NCBI GenBank assembly: GCA_958295835.1
Contig: OY282378.1
Location: forward strand, 5,047,694 to 5,111,693
DNA length: 64,000 nucleotides
Source: an uncultured Gammaproteobacteria bacterium
Lineage (GTDB): Bacteria > Pseudomonadota > Gammaproteobacteria > HK1
Direction of reading: 5' to 3'
Positions 62,502 through 64,000 of the stretch are shown here, piece by piece. Below the pieces are notes generated by a model. That model had not been told where the DNA came from and ran no database searches. It worked only from the letters and a program-made list of their open reading frames with translations. The stretch's first letter is position 1, and each line of letters opens with the position of its first letter. The translations under genes were made by a program, and so were the position numbers.

Positions 62502-63797
62502 ATGACACGCGACCGCCTGAATTTCCTCTTCCTGAACGTCGGGCATTTCCTCGACCATCTCTTCATGCTGGTCTTTGCGACGGTCGCGGCGCTGCGGCTC
62601 ACCGAGGAGTGGGGCATGAGCTACGCGGCGCTCATCCCCTACGCGACGCCGGGCTTCGTCGCGTTCGGGATCGGCGCCATCCCGGCCGGATGGATCGCGG
62701 ACAAGTGGAGCCGGGAAGGGATGATGGTGATCTTCTTCATCGGCATCGGGGCGAGCTCGATCGCGACGGCGCTCGCGGGCTCTCCCGTCGAGATCGCGCT
62801 GGGCCTGCTCGCGATCGGGCTGTTCGCCGCGATCTACCACCCGGTCGGTCTCGCGATGGTCGTGCACGGGCGGGAGAAGACCGGCATGCCGCTCGCGATC
62901 AACGGCGTCTTCGGCAACCTGGGGGTCGCCGCCGCCGCGCTGCTCACCGGCTGGCTCATCGACACCGCGGGCTGGCGTAGCGCGTTCGTCCTGCCCGGCG
63001 CTGTCTCCATCGGCCTCGGTGCGGCCTACGCGGTTTTCGTATGGTCCGGAAGGGCGGACCGGGCCGGTCGCACGGGCAACGGCGGCGGCAGCGCGGCCGC
63101 AAGGCAGACCGCGGCCGCAAGGCAGGCCGTGGCTGCGAGCCAAGCCGCGACCGCCGGACAGGCACCGGCTGCGGAGCAGCCGGCAGCCGGCCCCTCCTCC
63201 ATCGGGCGCGCGGCGTTCGTGCGGGTATTCGCGATCATCGTGTTCACGACCGCCATCGGCGGCCTCATCTTTCAGAGCACCACCTTCGCACTCCCCAAGA
63301 TCTTCGACGAACGGCTCGCCGGGATCGCCGGATCCGCCACCGCGGTCGGCGGTTATGCATTCGTCGTGTTCGCGGTCGCGGCCCTCGCCCAGCTCGTGGT
63401 CGGCTATCTCGTCGACCGCCACTCCGTGCGCACCGTCTTCGCGTTCGTCGCGGGATTGCAGGCGGTGTTCTTCGCGCTCATGTACCAGCTCGCCGGGGCT
63501 GCCGCCCTGATCGTCGCCGTCGCCTTCATGCTCGTCGTATTCGGCCAGATCCCGATCAACGACGTGCTGGTCGGCAGGATCACGAAGAGCGAGTGGCGCA
63601 GCCGCGTCTACTCCATCCGCTACATCGTGACCTTCTCGGTCATGGCCTCCACCCTGCCCCTGATCGCGGGGATTCATGCGAGCTGGGGCTTCGGCGCGCT
63701 CTTCGTGGTGCTGGCGGCCGCGGCGGGCGGGATCTTCGCGGCGGTCCTGCTGCTGCCGCGCACCGGTCCGATCGTCGGACGGCCTTCCCCGGCGTGA
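62502..63797 (+). CDS. MFS transporter
   Basis: A 431-residue permease starting MTRDRLNFLFLNVGHFLDHLF, with about 12 helices and the helix 2-3 loop PAGWIADKWSREG. It resembles the fosmidomycin-resistance/YfkF-like MFS group. The central cytoplasmic loop holds a 35-residue Ala/Gln/Gly repeat (AAARQTAAARQAVAA), encoded by a GC-rich repeat. The start at 62502 is preferred; open frame upstream to 62346 runs through the direct repeats. Confidence 0.85.
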   Translation: MTRDRLNFLFLNVGHFLDHLFMLVFATVAALRLTEEWGMSYAALIPYATPGFVAFGIGAIPAGWIADKWSREGMMVIFFIGIGASSIATALAGSPVEIALGLLAIGLFAAIYHPVGLAMVVHGREKTGMPLAINGVFGNLGVAAAALLTGWLIDTAGWRSAFVLPGAVSIGLGAAYAVFVWSGRADRAGRTGNGGGSAAARQTAAARQAVAASQAATAGQAPAAEQPAAGPSSIGRAAFVRVFAIIVFTTAIGGLIFQSTTFALPKIFDERLAGIAGSATAVGGYAFVVFAVAALAQLVVGYLVDRHSVRTVFAFVAGLQAVFFALMYQLAGAAALIVAVAFMLVVFGQIPINDVLVGRITKSEWRSRVYSIRYIVTFSVMASTLPLIAGIHASWGFGALFVVLAAAAGGIFAAVLLLPRTGPIVGRPSPA

Positions 63798-63940
63798 ACG
63801 CTTCGTCCCGCCGCGGCCGGCGCCGCGGGCGCGACCCATTCCGCAGCGTGAAATCGCCCCGACCCGCGCAGCCGTCGCGCTTCGGGCCGGGGGCCGGATT
63901 CGATACACTCCCCGGCCGAACGAACCATCGGACCCTTCCC

Positions 63941-64000
63941 ATGAAGCAAGTCGTCGTACTGAACGACGCGGACAACGTCGCGACGAGCCTCGCGCCGCTC
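63941..64000 (+). CDS. UxaA-like (altronate hydrolase N-terminal/SAF) protein, 5' end only
   Basis: The first 20 codons (MKQVVVLNDADNVATSLAPL) lie at the window edge. The pattern of a short strand followed by xDNVAxAL is the usual start of UxaA-family hydrolase small subunits with a SAF domain. Twenty residues are too few to be sure. The gap before it (63798-63940) is GC-rich without a clear promoter. Confidence 0.45.
   Translation, partial: MKQVVVLNDADNVATSLAPL

Noticed and set aside
62148..63908. A 586-codon minus-strand frame over the last MFS gene
   Set aside because: Charged low-complexity text with no motif; the plus-strand frame has 12 helices.

Overview
This is a high-GC stretch of a bacterial chromosome, most likely from a proteobacterium. 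The evidence is frequent GTG/TTG starts, proteobacterial transporter and amine/amide catabolism families, glmS, VapBC and Rpn-type nucleases. The exact lineage cannot be fixed from sequence alone. No rRNA, tRNA or CRISPR array was seen. The window is unusually rich in broken genes, duplicated fragments and selfish or defence genes, which suggests a reshuffled accessory region or a host under relaxed selection.

Layout. Positions 1-9.5 kb hold two MFS transporters, an ABC-ATPase fossil, an SLC13 carrier, a DUF1330 protein and a YhaO/YhaN (SbcCD-like) nuclease-ATPase pair. Positions 9.5-14.3 kb hold a reverse-transcriptase fossil head-to-head with an Rpn nuclease, a GcvT-type dimethylglycine/sarcosine dehydrogenase-like oxidoreductase, a second DUF1330 copy, a second decayed RT/Rpn pair and the end of an IS5-like transposase. 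Positions 14.3-36.5 kb are a defence island. On the minus strand, transcribed from 34.3 kb down to 15.1 kb, it carries a large SNF2 helicase, an OLD-family ATPase/TOPRIM nuclease plus UvrD helicase (Gabija-like), a DUF1156 adenine methyltransferase, a DUF499 ATPase, and an AAA ATPase plus subtilisin protease (IetAS-like). Four of these genes are joined by 4-bp ATGA overlaps. The protease is interrupted by an IS66-family element that carries its own D12-class adenine methylase; an 8-bp target duplication lets the original 859-codon gene be read back exactly. A truncated patatin-like lipase lies past the protease. A DNA-binding-like hypothetical gene and an AbiE toxin-antitoxin fossil lie on the upstream side. 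About 130 bp of the oxidoreductase 5' end is repeated in the same orientation on both sides of the island (13.3 and 36.4 kb).

Positions 36.6-39.7 kb hold an AAA ATPase with a PD-(D/E)XK domain and several gene fragments. Positions 39.7-49.1 kb hold a polyamine-type ABC transporter operon (ATPase, Tat-exported binding protein, two permeases) with a hydantoin/Asp-Glu racemase gene, followed by a decayed second copy in which only the ATPase is intact, and a cysteine hydrolase. Positions 49.5-64 kb hold MFS transporters, a SAM methyltransferase, two PLP enzymes carrying repeat insertions, two toxin-antitoxin loci plus toxin fragments, glmS, an amidase, a DUF2335 cluster, an MFS gene and the first codons of a UxaA-like gene.

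How the genes work together. The island combines modification (DUF1156 methyltransferase), nucleic-acid translocation and cutting (SNF2, UvrD, OLD) and ATP-driven proteolysis (IetAS) in one transcription direction. It reads as a composite anti-phage locus whose last gene has recently been lost to transposition. The metabolic genes point to uptake and breakdown of small amines, amides and organic acids.
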